From Bradyrhizobium uaiense (GTDB taxonomy: Bacteria; Pseudomonadota; Alphaproteobacteria; Rhizobiales; Xanthobacteraceae), in NCBI RefSeq assembly GCF_010811875.1, contig NZ_VKHP01000056.1, positions 1-40,126 on the forward strand: 40,126 bases of DNA, read 5' to 3'. Below, piece by piece: positions 32,274-40,126 of this stretch. How positions within the stretch are numbered: position 1 is the first letter of the stretch; each line of letters begins with the position of its first letter. The notes below the pieces were generated by a model. The model searched no databases. It had not been told where the DNA came from and was given only the letters and a program-made list of their open reading frames with translations. Position numbers and translations under genes: made by a program.

Positions 32274-33605
32274 TCAGAACTGGATCACCCTAACGCCGGC
32301 AATATACAGTCTGGCGGGAAAGGCGCTGGGATCGCTCGGCTCGCCCGCCGGACCGCCGACGGCAACATCCATCAGCATGTACCAGGGCCCCGCGCCGACC
32401 AGGTTCGGCATGGCGCAGTACGGCTTGTCGTTGAAGTAGTAGACGATCTGTTGCTTCCCGATCAGGCAGCCGACGCGGTTGAACCGGGAAAACAGGTCGG
32501 CGCCGTCTTCCACCAGCCCGAGCGGCATGGCCGCGCCGCGGGCGTCGGGTCCCTTCTCGGCCTTCCAGTGAATGCTGGAGAATATGACGTCTTCCCGATA
32601 CTGCGGCGATGCGGTAATGTAGGCCTCAAGGATGTCGATCTCGGGCGGCCAGCCGGGGGCGACGGGCAGCAGCCACAGCGCCGGCCAGCTGCCTGGGACT
32701 TTCGTCATTCTGATATCGAACTCGACGTAGCTGCCGATGGTGATGCGGTCGAAGAGAGTGCGTGACGTCACCATCGCGGCGGAGAAGCGGAACGGCGTTT
32801 CCTTCCGCCAGCCCGGCGCCAGTTTGTCGCCCTGTCCATCGGATAGCCCTTCATCGTGATACTCGGCCTGGATGAAGCGGCAGCCCGTCGCCGGATCTAT
32901 TCCCCACACCGTCGTTTCCGGATTGAGTGCCGGATCGGCATAGTAGCCCAATTCCTTGTTGCCTTCCTGGCGGCGTCCGGTGGCAAGGCGGCTTTGCCAG
33001 CATGGCGTGCCGCTGGTCGAACGTCCGTCATCGCTGGCGAAATCGCGGTCGAGCAGACGATCTGAAAATATCACCGAGCCGTGCGAAGGCAGCGGCGGCA
33101 GCGGGACGACGTCATTCGCATATGCGGCGGCGATCGACGGTTGCTCGCTCGATCTCACCTCGCCGGTGCTGTGGGCAGAGCCGAACAGCGGATGTCCGAA
33201 ATCCGATATCTGGAGAATGATTGACTTGCCCGCCTCGAGCGGCCGCACAAGCGGGACCTTCACCAGCTTGATCTGCTCGCCGGGCTGAAAGATCAGGAAG
33301 CCGCGAGCCACGACGAAGTCGGCGCCGGCCGTCGCCGTGCCCGGCAGCACCCCGATCGTCCCGCTTCCATTGAGCGTCTCATATTCCAGCACGATGGTGC
33401 AGGCGGTCGGCGTCTCGAGCTTGACCGGCACTTCCGCCCAGAGCTCGGTCGATCCGACAGTGGTGTCCACCACGGTGATGGTGGCGTCGCCAAACGACAA
33501 GGCGCCGTCCGCTGCGGCCGCTGCGTCGAACACCGTGAGCGGGCCGATGGTCGTCAATGCGAGTCCGATCGAGCCCTTGAGCAGCGTCCTTCGCGTCGCG
33601 CGCAT
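32274..33605 (-). CDS. Tat-exported GH16 glycanase with N-terminal Calx-beta-like domain
   Basis: A 443-residue exported protein. The N-terminus MRATRRTLLKGSIGLALTTI has a twin-arginine signal (RRTLLKG) with cleavage near residue 32. Residues about 34-155 form a beta-rich domain with TATAGADFVVARGFLIFQPG, the Calx-beta pattern. The GH16 domain follows from about 177: SWPALWLLP (306-314) and the catalytic E322-I-D324-I-L-E327. The start is one of two adjacent ATGs just after a GGAG; the longer upstream frame overlaps the GT2 gene and is not protein-like. It is the last gene of a five-gene leftward operon. Unlike the Sec-exported GH16 at 23602, it would fold in the cytoplasm before export. Likely roles are polymer trimming or release. 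Confidence 0.92.
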   Translation of the reverse strand: MRATRRTLLKGSIGLALTTIGPLTVFDAAAAADGALSFGDATITVVDTTVGSTELWAEVPVKLETPTACTIVLEYETLNGSGTIGVLPGTATAGADFVVARGFLIFQPGEQIKLVKVPLVRPLEAGKSIILQISDFGHPLFGSAHSTGEVRSSEQPSIAAAYANDVVPLPPLPSHGSVIFSDRLLDRDFASDDGRSTSGTPCWQSRLATGRRQEGNKELGYYADPALNPETTVWGIDPATGCRFIQAEYHDEGLSDGQGDKLAPGWRKETPFRFSAAMVTSRTLFDRITIGSYVEFDIRMTKVPGSWPALWLLPVAPGWPPEIDILEAYITASPQYREDVIFSSIHWKAEKGPDARGAAMPLGLVEDGADLFSRFNRVGCLIGKQQIVYYFNDKPYCAMPNLVGAGPWYMLMDVAVGGPAGEPSDPSAFPARLYIAGVRVIQF

Positions 33606-33615
33606 CATCTCCGCT

Positions 33616-34593
33616 TCACCGGCTCTTTGTCTCCCAAAGGCGACGGCTGGACGAGAAGCCAAAGGACACGAGGGACTGCACTGCCAGCGCGGCAAGGCCC
33701 ACCGGAACGGCCAGTGCAAGCGCCCCAAATCTGCGTTTGGCGATGGCGTATTGGCCAGCCGTACGCAGCTCGGTCCGCAAGGTGCGAAGCCCTTGCCAGT
33801 CGCGCCGGCGCCAGGTCGAGCTGAGCCAGCGCAGAATGAAGGTCGTGCGGGTATCGGGCCGCAGGATATACTTGGCATAGAAGCTGCCGCGGCCGCGATC
33901 ATACGCGTTGAGCAGCGCCGGTACGTCCGCGTCGACGCGACCATGATCGTGCTGCACGGTGGGGCGAGGGTCGAAGCAGGCGTCGAATCCCGCCCATAGC
34001 ACTGCGGTCACCGCATCGATGTCCTCGCAGGGAAAGCGCGTGCCCGCGCCGAGATCGGGATCTATGCCGTCTATCGCCTGCAGCGCCTCGCGCCGAAATG
34101 CGAGATTTGCGCCCTGCAACGTCCCGGCCCTGACAAAAGTCCGTTTGGGGTAGACGCGCGGCGCTTCGCTTTCCTCGATCGTGATTCTGGCGTGGTCCGG
34201 ATTGTGGAGCAGGATGCGGCCGCCGATCGCGCCCGCGCCGGGATGATCGGCAAACGCTGCGAGGATCGTATCAACGAAGTCGGGCGCGGGATAGCAGTCG
34301 TCGTCAGTAAAGGCGACGATCCTGCCGCGCGCGTTTTTCCAGCCGAGATTGCGGGCAGCGCCGAGTCCGATCCTCTCGCCGAGGATGTATCTCGACACCG
34401 GGTCGTTGGCGAATGCGCGCTGCAGCACGGCCGCTGTGTCGTCGGTCGACGCGTTGTCGACCCAGATGACCTCGTAGGCGCTGTCGGTGCGCAACGCCTG
34501 CAGGGCGCCCAGCGTCCCCGACAGGCGGCTCGCACGGTTGCGCGTGCAGATCACGATCGATAGGTCGATCTCTCTGGCTGGATCGGCGCTCAC
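33616..34593 (-). CDS. Family 2 glycosyltransferase
   Basis: A 325-residue GT-A enzyme. I start it at the GTG at 34593, about seven bases after AGGA; a GTG at 34599 lies too close to that site. Visible motifs are LSIVICTRNRASRLSGTL, DNASTD at 46-51, GLGAARNLGWKNARG and the metal site DDDC at 97-100, then LQGANLAFRREAL and QHDHGR as in the paralogue at 30508-31365. A C-terminal hydrophobic stretch (about 290-312, ALALAVPVGLAALAVQSL) may anchor it in the membrane. It is followed after ten bases by the Tat-exported GH16 and preceded by the FkbM methyltransferase (63 bases). Confidence 0.93.
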   Translation of the reverse strand: MSADPAREIDLSIVICTRNRASRLSGTLGALQALRTDSAYEVIWVDNASTDDTAAVLQRAFANDPVSRYILGERIGLGAARNLGWKNARGRIVAFTDDDCYPAPDFVDTILAAFADHPGAGAIGGRILLHNPDHARITIEESEAPRVYPKRTFVRAGTLQGANLAFRREALQAIDGIDPDLGAGTRFPCEDIDAVTAVLWAGFDACFDPRPTVQHDHGRVDADVPALLNAYDRGRGSFYAKYILRPDTRTTFILRWLSSTWRRRDWQGLRTLRTELRTAGQYAIAKRRFGALALAVPVGLAALAVQSLVSFGFSSSRRLWETKSR

Positions 34594-34656
34594 AATCACG
34601 TCCTATGCCCGTCGCGGGGCGGGGAGGGTGACCTCGATACTGTTGGAAGCGGTTCC

Positions 34657-35484
34657 CTACAGACTGGCATGGGTATCGTACCATCCAGGCAGCGAACCGC
34701 GGTGGCCGGTGCCGAGCTTGTAGACCGCCTTGAACGGCAAGGCCAAAACCGGATATTTGGCGAGCAGGGAGTCGTCGCCGAAGTAGCGATAGTCGCGGAA
34801 TATCGATCGGTAGCGGCGGATGATGCCATCAAAGTCCAACCATTGACTGCCGAGATCTTCGCCAAAGGGACCGGAAGCGCCGCCCTCGAAGACATGCGCG
34901 ACCTTTGAGCCGTCGAGCGCCTTGGTGTCGACCCGCGATCCGGGAATTCGCTGCTGCTGCACTGCCTTGAACTTCCTATAGCCAAGATCGCGCAACAAGC
35001 CGAGCTGGATCTCGACCTCGTCAAAGTCGACCTTGTCGGATTCGACCGAGATGTATTGAGGGCGATTGGGCTGCTGCTTCAGTTCCTGCAATACCAGATG
35101 ATCGGCTCCCTCGACGTCGACCTTGAGAAAATACGGCACGCCGCAGGAGCGGTAGATATCGGCAACGTCGATGCGAGGCAGCACGATGCACTGGCTCTTG
35201 TGGCCCAGTTTCTCGGTGCGCTCGGCTCTGTTCCTGTTGATGGTGGAGAGGACAGAGTCCGAATTCATGTAGAAAGTGATGCTGGGTCCCTCGGACGCCG
35301 GTGCGATGGCTCCCTCGATGATCCGCAACTGCCCGTTCGCGACCTCGTTGCGAAATCGCGAACGGCAATGCTGCACGAGCTCCGGATTGGCCTCGATCCC
35401 AAGAACCTTGAAGCCCTTCTTGAGATAGAAGGCCGCATCCTCACCCTTGTGCAGGCCAACATCGTAAATCAGGTCTGCAATCAT
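34657..35484 (-). CDS. FkbM-family methyltransferase
   Basis: A 275-residue S-adenosylmethionine-dependent methyltransferase. The SAM-binding motif is IYDVGLHKGEDAAFYLK (6-22), with LGIEANPE (28-35) holding the acidic residue for the ribose. KVDVEGAD (121-128) is the hallmark of FkbM proteins, and a SVESDK segment follows. FkbM enzymes O-methylate hydroxyls of small molecules and sugars, and several act in capsule and EPS loci. TAGGAG seven bases upstream fixes the ATG at 35484. Part of the leftward operon after the GME-like gene (105 bases). O-methylated hexose is known in Bradyrhizobium EPS (4-O-methylgalactose), so a sugar substrate is plausible but not shown. Confidence 0.9.
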   Translation of the reverse strand: MIADLIYDVGLHKGEDAAFYLKKGFKVLGIEANPELVQHCRSRFRNEVANGQLRIIEGAIAPASEGPSITFYMNSDSVLSTINRNRAERTEKLGHKSQCIVLPRIDVADIYRSCGVPYFLKVDVEGADHLVLQELKQQPNRPQYISVESDKVDFDEVEIQLGLLRDLGYRKFKAVQQQRIPGSRVDTKALDGSKVAHVFEGGASGPFGEDLGSQWLDFDGIIRRYRSIFRDYRYFGDDSLLAKYPVLALPFKAVYKLGTGHRGSLPGWYDTHASL

Positions 35485-35589
35485 TGCGAAGCTCCTATCG
35501 GTTACCCCATCAAGCCTTCAGAATGATTGTTGGCCAGGCTCTGCGCGAACGTTCTCCTGTTTAGTGAGACTGGCCGGTTAGGCCGCCCG

Positions 35590-36582
35590 TTAGGCGGCGG
35601 CCCTCATGTTGCTGCGGACCTGGCGTTCGATCCATTCATAGGTCTTCTCCAGACCGGAACGGAGTGTCGCGGACGGCTTCCAACCGAGCTTCTGGCCAAT
35701 CAGGCGGTTGTCCGAGTTGCGGCCGCGCACGCCGAGCGGACCCGGAATGTGCTTCTTGATCACCTTCTTCCCGGCGATGTCGGACACGAAATCGACAAGC
35801 TGGTTGATCGTGACCATCTCCTCCGACCCGACATTGACCGGACCTTCGAAGTCCGACCGGGTCAGGCGAATGGTCCCTTCCAGGCACTCATCGATATAAA
35901 GGAACGAGCGCGTCTGGGTGCCGTCGCCCCAGATCTCGACCTCGCCATGACTGGCGGCCTGGGCGACCTTGCGACACACTGCGGCAGGGGCCTTCTCCTT
36001 GCCGCCCTCCCAGGTGCCCTCGGGCCCGAAGATGTTGTGATAGCGCGCGACGCGGTTCCGCATGCCATAGTTGCGGTTGTAGGCGAGGTACAATCTCTCC
36101 GAAAACAGCTTTTCCCAGCCATATTCGCTGTCGGGCGCTGCCGGATAGGCCGAATCTTCCGCGCAATTCGGATTGTCGGGGTCTTTCTGGTTATGTTCCG
36201 GATACATGCAGGCCGACGACGAATAGAACATGCCGCGCACGTTCCGCTTCTGGCAGGCATCGAGCATGTTGAGATTGATGGTCGCAGAATTATGCATCAC
36301 GTCGGCATCATGTTCGCCGGTGAAGATGTAGCCCGCGCCGCCCATGTCGGCGGCGAGCTGATAGACCTCGTCGAACTTGCGATCGATGATCTGTCTGCAG
36401 AAACTCTGGTCACGAAGATCGCCAACCACGAAATCATCTGCTTCAGTCTCTGCGAACGGTGGAAACTTCAGGTCGACACCGCGCACCCAGAAGCCTTCAC
36501 GCTTGAGTCGCTTGACGAGGTGCCCGCCAATGAAGCCACCTGCGCCGCAGACAAGCGCGGTGGACATGTTCTTCGTCGCCAT
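35590..36582 (-). CDS. GDP-mannose 3,5-epimerase-like SDR
   Basis: A 330-residue cytoplasmic SDR. The NAD motif is GAGGFIG (13-19) and the YxxxK pair is Tyr154/Lys158 (YGWEK). Features specific to GDP-mannose 3,5-epimerase are present: DMGGAGYIFTGEH after strand 4, SSSACMYPE with Cys125, and EGGKEKAPAAVCRK with Lys197. That Cys and Lys are the acid/base pair of plant GME. The enzyme would convert GDP-D-mannose to GDP-L-galactose (or the gulose form), so the repeat unit may contain L-galactose or a derivative. Its ATG shares one base with the stop codon of the GT4 gene upstream, and a GGAAAGG site lies just before it. Second gene of the five-gene operon. No GDP-mannose-forming enzyme is in the window. 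Confidence 0.88.
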   Translation of the reverse strand: MATKNMSTALVCGAGGFIGGHLVKRLKREGFWVRGVDLKFPPFAETEADDFVVGDLRDQSFCRQIIDRKFDEVYQLAADMGGAGYIFTGEHDADVMHNSATINLNMLDACQKRNVRGMFYSSSACMYPEHNQKDPDNPNCAEDSAYPAAPDSEYGWEKLFSERLYLAYNRNYGMRNRVARYHNIFGPEGTWEGGKEKAPAAVCRKVAQAASHGEVEIWGDGTQTRSFLYIDECLEGTIRLTRSDFEGPVNVGSEEMVTINQLVDFVSDIAGKKVIKKHIPGPLGVRGRNSDNRLIGQKLGWKPSATLRSGLEKTYEWIERQVRSNMRAAA

Positions 36583-37796
36583 TAGTTTTTCCTTTCCACA
36601 GTTCCTGAACCGATTGCATAGTCAAAGACTGTTTCAAATCGGTCCGTTACCGATTTGATGTCGTAGTTATCGAGCGCAAACGACCTCGCTTTGGCGGCCG
36701 CATCTGCTCTCAAGGCTTCATCATCGAGAAGCCGCAGCGCCGCTTTCAGGAAAGCCGCCTGATCCACGGGATCGACGACCAATCCGGCGCCATTGCGGCG
36801 AACCAGATCGGAAGCGAGATTTTCCTGCGGCGCGGCAAGCAGCACGGGACGTCCGGCGCAAAAATACGACTGCACCTTTGAGGGCACAGAGAATATTCCC
36901 GCCTCCGGTTCGATCGTCGCGACGGCGACGTCGGAGGTGGCAAGCACCATCGGGAGATCCTCGAACGGCTGCAGCGGCAGCAGGAGGAGATTGTCCAGCC
37001 CGAGCTCGGCCTTGGCCTGCTCGAGATGTGTCACACCAACGCCCTGGCTGACGGTCACGACATTGGCGAGTCCCTTCACCATCTTGGCGAGTTGCACCAA
37101 CAGGTCGGGATTGTGCTTCAGCCCGAGCGTACCTGAATAGAGAAAGTTGAACGAATTGTGCAACCCGTGACGGCGAGCCCAGGCGTTGTCCTTGGGGTGA
37201 GGTGCGATGTCATTCAGTGCACCCCAGTTCTCGATCACAAATACGTTATCTTCAGTGCCGGTCCACTTGCTTGCAAGCGGCGAGAACGCGTTTGTGATGA
37301 CGACGACCGCATCTGAGCTCTGAAACTGACGTCGCTCGAGAAACCGATAGTAGGCCCCGACCATGGCACCGGGCGGCCCCAGCTTCTTGCGCAATAGCTG
37401 CGAGACGGCAACGCTGTAGAAGTCCTGAACCCAGAACACGAATTTCGAGCCGGACCGCTTGCATGCGTTGACGATGGCCGATTGCGCTTCCGTCGGCGTA
37501 TTGCCCGATATCACGATGTCCGGCTTGTCCGAGTGCACCAATTTCGCGACTGCCTTGCCGTAGGCGACGTCGTCGAATCGGCGGCGCACGAACGAGGCCT
37601 TGTCGTAGGGACGCGACAGCTTGACGCCGGTAAAGGACAGATGGGCGGGATCGGTGGCCGATCTCGCCAGCTTACCTTTTGGGCCGAGATCGCCGTGGAA
37701 GTAGGCGTGGCTGACTTCATGTCCCCGGAGCGCCAGTTCGCGGCTGAGATCGACCTGGAACGGGTGGCCCGCGTAGTCGTGCACAAAGATTTTCAC
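36582..37796 (-). CDS. Glycosyltransferase of the GT-B fold (GT4/WbuB-like)
   Basis: A 404-residue cytoplasmic enzyme beginning at a GTG (MKIFVHDYAGHPFQVDLSREL), with an HPFQ acceptor-side loop. The middle part has DIVISGNTPTEAQ and FVFWVQDFYS, typical of WbuB-like fucosamine/hexose transferases. The C-terminal Rossmann half has FNFLYSGTLGLKHNPDLL (about 217-234), then VATIEPEAGIFSVPSK, the E-x7-type donor-binding motif of GT4, and YFCAGRPVLLA. It is the first gene of the leftward five-gene operon (GT4, GME-like, FkbM, GT2, GH16). Coupling with the GME-like gene by a one-base overlap suggests it may use the GDP-sugar made there, but this is inference. No clear ribosome binding site is visible before the GTG. 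Confidence 0.92.
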   Translation of the reverse strand: MKIFVHDYAGHPFQVDLSRELALRGHEVSHAYFHGDLGPKGKLARSATDPAHLSFTGVKLSRPYDKASFVRRRFDDVAYGKAVAKLVHSDKPDIVISGNTPTEAQSAIVNACKRSGSKFVFWVQDFYSVAVSQLLRKKLGPPGAMVGAYYRFLERRQFQSSDAVVVITNAFSPLASKWTGTEDNVFVIENWGALNDIAPHPKDNAWARRHGLHNSFNFLYSGTLGLKHNPDLLVQLAKMVKGLANVVTVSQGVGVTHLEQAKAELGLDNLLLLPLQPFEDLPMVLATSDVAVATIEPEAGIFSVPSKVQSYFCAGRPVLLAAPQENLASDLVRRNGAGLVVDPVDQAAFLKAALRLLDDEALRADAAAKARSFALDNYDIKSVTDRFETVFDYAIGSGTVERKN

Positions 37797-38292
37797 AACG
37801 GCACCGCCAATCCCGCAACAGGCACCTGACCGTCATGAAGATGTTCGCAACATGTGATCGTTCGACGTGCGTCGGTGGATCGAAGTTGTCGGTCGTAGGT
37901 TTGCATTATTCTCAATTTCGAACCTTGTTGAACGCAACGCGATTTGGCGTGCCTGTGGGCTTCATGTTTCGGAGGCACTCTGCACGAATATTCGACAGCA
38001 GCTGAGTGAGGCATGATCGCGGCTTCTATTCGACGAGTAAGAAAACCTTGTGTCGGTGAATTCAAAATCGATGCCAAGTGGCAGCGACGGCGAGCGACAC
38101 AACACGGCGTGCTCAAAATTCGTCGAGGTGTGCGTCCTCGCCTCAAAGCGGCCACATAAGAAGCGCCTACGCGTCGGTGGCTTGATCCCGCGTTCCCGCC
38201 GGCACGTTATATCTTGTTGCTCTCGTCGCAGGGTTGCACTGAGACTGACGCGTGCAGTCCGCCTTTCGAGTAGATCGTTCCTTGAGGGTCCT
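37797..38292. promoter_or_regulatory. Divergent gene-free interval
   Basis: About 500 bases between the leftward five-gene operon and the rightward small secreted-protein gene. The long frame starting at 38050 is the non-coding upstream extension of that gene. GCGGCCACATA at about 38149 repeats the left part of the site at 17331-17341. No clear promoter boxes or hairpins. Confidence 0.35.
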
Positions 38293-38682
38293 ATGTCATC
38301 TAGGTGCGTTGTTGTGGCTCTGACGGGATGGCTGGCAGGATGTCATGCAGCCTTTGCTGATCCCATGACGCTGGATTTTTCCTGGGGAGGAGAGAAGGGC
38401 TGCGTCTCGCTGTTCCCGAATCCGGAGTTTCATCTCCACAATGTTCCCGCAGGCGCCAAACGCCTGTCGCTCACGCTGACCAAAGGCGCCCGGGAGATGG
38501 GCGGGCAGGAATTGCCCATTCCCCAGAATGGCATCTTGCCGTCTGGAACTTTTCGAACGTTCGCTCCGTGCAATCCGGGCGTGTACCAATGGACGGCGCA
38601 GGTCAAGTCGGCGACCGGAGATGTTTTGTCCGAAGCGAGCAAGGCCCGCTACTATCCCTCGGATGAGCTCGCGCAGCACTAG
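38293..38682 (+). CDS. Small secreted protein with PEBP-like features
   Basis: A 129-residue exported protein. I start it at the ATG at 38293; the preceding 81 codons of the open frame lack a signal peptide and protein-like composition. Residues 1-21 form a signal peptide (VVVALTGWLAGCHAAFA), cleaved after AFA or possibly lipidated at the Cys of LAGC. The mature part has FHLHNVPAGAKRLSLTLTKG, then MGGQELP, a FAPCNPGVYQWTAQV segment and a short C-terminus. Order and spacing recall the phosphatidylethanolamine-binding (YbhB/YbcL) fold in a short, degenerate form. Two Cys in the mature part (GCVSL, PCNPG) may pair. A function is not known. It stands alone, followed by hairpins. Confidence 0.72.
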   Translation: MSSRCVVVALTGWLAGCHAAFADPMTLDFSWGGEKGCVSLFPNPEFHLHNVPAGAKRLSLTLTKGAREMGGQELPIPQNGILPSGTFRTFAPCNPGVYQWTAQVKSATGDVLSEASKARYYPSDELAQH

Positions 38683-39311
38683 GCTCGAGCTCCGGTGACG
38701 GTCGGATGATGTTGCCTAGCTGGAGCCTCCAGGGAATGTGACCGTCGCATTCTTCATGTGCCGGATTGACGAAGCTCTTGCGTGAGCCACATTGCTGCCG
38801 CTTGATGGAACCTGTTAGCGGAACTTAGCAGCCGCAATTGCAGGCACGAATATGCTCATCCATGGGCAACGGTGTGCCCAGTGATGCGGCAAGCGTGCTG
38901 TCGTCGCAACCGACATCTTGGAACTTCGGCGGACGAGCGCCGACGACATGGCGTGCAGCCTGCACGATTTTCGCGCCTTGAGCGCCGCGAATATGAGCTG
39001 GCGTGTCCGTAGTGCACGGTGGCGGGCGTTCATCGTGAAGAAGCCGCATTTTGAATCGATAGCTTGGCGGTCATCCGGAAACACTGCCGCGCCACATTGT
39101 AAGAGAAGATTGCGCAATGAGTGAAGCAATCCGATTTCGGCGGCAGATCATCGAGTTTCAGCGCGCTCCCAGTTTCCGAAAGCCAAGCCGTCATGATGTA
39201 CGTGTGCGATAGCCCCTCGTGGTTGCGATGCGCGCGATCGTATCGCCGACTTGCTTGGTCGATCACCGGTTGCATCAGCAGGACGAGTAGCTACCGCGCC
39301 GGAGCGGCGGC
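38683..39311. other. Gene-poor interval before galE
   Basis: About 630 bases without a convincing gene. AGGCTCGAGCT (38681-38691) pairs at 10 of 11 positions with AGCTGGAGCCT (38718-38728), and CTGGA (38720-38724) also pairs with TCCAG (38728-38732). These overlapping stems may end the secreted-protein message. Minus-strand frames at 38815-39129 have no family features and skewed composition. GGAGCGG about six bases before 39312 is the galE ribosome binding site. Confidence 0.4.
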
Positions 39312-40126
39312 ATGACCAGGACAGTGCTGGTCACCGGCGGTGCGGGTTATGTGGGCTCCCATTGCTGCAAGGCGTTCGCCAGGGCAGGCTGGAATGTTGT
39401 GACACTCGACAACCTCTCGCGCGGGTGGCGCGACGCGGTGCGCTGGGGGCCATTGGTGGAATGCGATGTTCGCGATCCACCTGCGGTGCGGCGAGCGCTG
39501 GAGACTCACCAGCCGGATCTGGTCGCGCATTTCGCCGCGTTCGCCTATGTGGGCGAGTCGGTCGAGGATCCGGCGATCTACTACGAGAACAACACCGTAG
39601 GCACGCTTGCCCTGCTGAACGCGATGCGCGCAACAGGGTGTCGTCACATATTGTTCTCCAGCACCTGCGCCAGTTACGGTATCCCCCAGCACGTCCCGAT
39701 CGATGAAAGCCATATCCAGGCACCGATCAACCCTTATGGCTGGTCGAAGATGATCATCGAGCGGATGCTGGAGGACTTTGGTCGGGCTTACGGTATCGGA
39801 TCGGTGTCCTTGCGCTATTTCAACGCGGCTGGTGCCGATCCTGACGGTGAGATTGGTGAGCGGCACGATCCCGAAACTCACGTCATCCCGCTTGCGATCG
39901 AAGCTGCGCGCCGTACCGATCGGCCGTTTACAATACTTGGCACGGATTTTCCGACGGCGGACGGCAGCGCCATCAGAGACTACATCCACGTCAACGATCT
40001 GGCGCGAGCCCACGTGCTTGCAGGCGAAATGCGCGACCAGATCCGGCTGGTGAGTCTCCAGCGCTCGCCGCACCGCAGGTGGATCGCGAACATCGCATTC
40101 CACCAATGGCCCCCAGCGCACCGCGT
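39312..40126 (+). CDS. galE: UDP-glucose 4-epimerase, 3' part missing and replaced
   Basis: An extended SDR that interconverts UDP-glucose and UDP-galactose for EPS synthesis. The NAD motif GGAGYVG is at residues 9-15, FAAFAYVGES at about 74-83, the SSTCASYG catalytic region at 116-123, Tyr142-x-x-x-Lys146 (YGWSK) and RYFNAAGADPDGEIGE at 168-183. The family match runs to residue 237 (IRDYIHVNDLARAHVLA, ending at 40022). From base 40023 the sequence is an exact reverse complement of 39433-39536, inside this same gene, so the last residues up to the window end are not GalE. About 100 residues of the C-terminal substrate domain are absent. An assembly fold-back at a contig end is more likely than a real inversion. 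The true gene is probably intact. Confidence 0.92.
   Translation, partial: MTRTVLVTGGAGYVGSHCCKAFARAGWNVVTLDNLSRGWRDAVRWGPLVECDVRDPPAVRRALETHQPDLVAHFAAFAYVGESVEDPAIYYENNTVGTLALLNAMRATGCRHILFSSTCASYGIPQHVPIDESHIQAPINPYGWSKMIIERMLEDFGRAYGIGSVSLRYFNAAGADPDGEIGERHDPETHVIPLAIEAARRTDRPFTILGTDFPTADGSAIRDYIHVNDLARAHVLAGEMRDQIRLVSLQRSPHRRWIANIAFHQWPPAHR
40023..40126. repeat. 104-bp exact inverted copy of galE bases 39433-39536
   Basis: Base 40126 corresponds to 39433 and base 40023 to 39536 in opposite orientation, and I find no mismatch. The match ends at 40022 and continues to the last base of the window. The two arms are separated by 486 bases. It creates a false minus-strand frame whose first 30-odd residues equal part of GalE. 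Confidence 0.93.

Noticed and set aside
38815..39129. Minus-strand frames before galE, one ending in a Cys-rich tail
   Set aside because: No plausible start with ribosome binding site, no recognisable domain and three overlapping frames of similar quality.
39291..40121. Minus-strand frame whose first 30-odd residues match GalE
   Set aside because: The similarity is produced entirely by the 104-bp fold-back; the rest is antisense of galE.

Overview
The window looks like chromosomal DNA of a Bradyrhizobium-type alphaproteobacterium (Nitrobacteraceae). This is an inference from the high GC content, the strong GC bias at third codon positions (which leaves long antisense reading frames open), the style of the export proteins and a palindromic intergenic repeat of a kind common in that group. 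Almost the whole window is one exopolysaccharide (EPS) biosynthesis, modification and export locus. Both ends look like contig ends. The left edge lies inside an IS5-type transposase gene. The last 104 bases are an exact reverse complement of bases about 490 positions upstream and cut the final gene.

Layout. 1-285: end of an insertion sequence. 293-2413: a PPP-type phosphatase and two small envelope proteins. 2536-5411 (minus): a three-gene group with a secreted protein, an O-antigen ligase/polymerase-like membrane protein and a membrane-anchored helical protein. 5412-9746: the export core, with an outer-membrane Wza-type lipoprotein (plus) facing a Wzc/ExoP-type tyrosine autokinase (minus), separated by a palindromic repeat. 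10293-17215 (minus): an acylation operon, read in the order FkbH-like HAD protein, MBOAT acyltransferase, SGNH/DltD-like protein, acyl carrier protein, methylmalonyl-CoA-epimerase-like VOC protein, small secreted protein, sugar-nucleotide SDR. 17471-32243: glycosyltransferases of families GT2, GT4, GT25 and GT14, two acyltransferase-3 proteins, a second polymerase-like protein, a Sec-exported GH16 glycanase, a Wzx-type flippase and a pyruvyltransferase. 32274-37796 (minus): an operon with a GT4, a GDP-mannose 3,5-epimerase-like protein, an FkbM methyltransferase, a GT2 and a Tat-exported GH16 protein. 38293-40126: a small secreted PEBP-like protein and a truncated galE.

How the genes fit together. 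Sugar-nucleotide enzymes (GME-like, GalE, SDR) supply donors. Eight glycosyltransferases build a lipid-linked repeat unit, which is flipped by Wzx, polymerised by a Wzy-type protein and exported by Wzc/Wza. The polymer is decorated with pyruvate ketals and O-acyl groups, probably also O-methyl groups, and is trimmed by GH16 enzymes. No priming (undecaprenyl-phosphate) glycosyltransferase is visible, so the locus probably continues outside the window.

The most interesting part is 11412-17215. FkbH proteins are known to make D-glyceryl-S-ACP from 1,3-bisphosphoglycerate, while MBOAT plus DltD-type SGNH proteins are known to move ACP-activated acyl groups across the membrane onto extracellular polymers. 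Together with an acyl-thioester-epimerase-like VOC protein they suggest a Dlt-like pathway that puts glyceryl (possibly L-glyceryl) esters on the EPS. That assignment is inference from domains and gene order.
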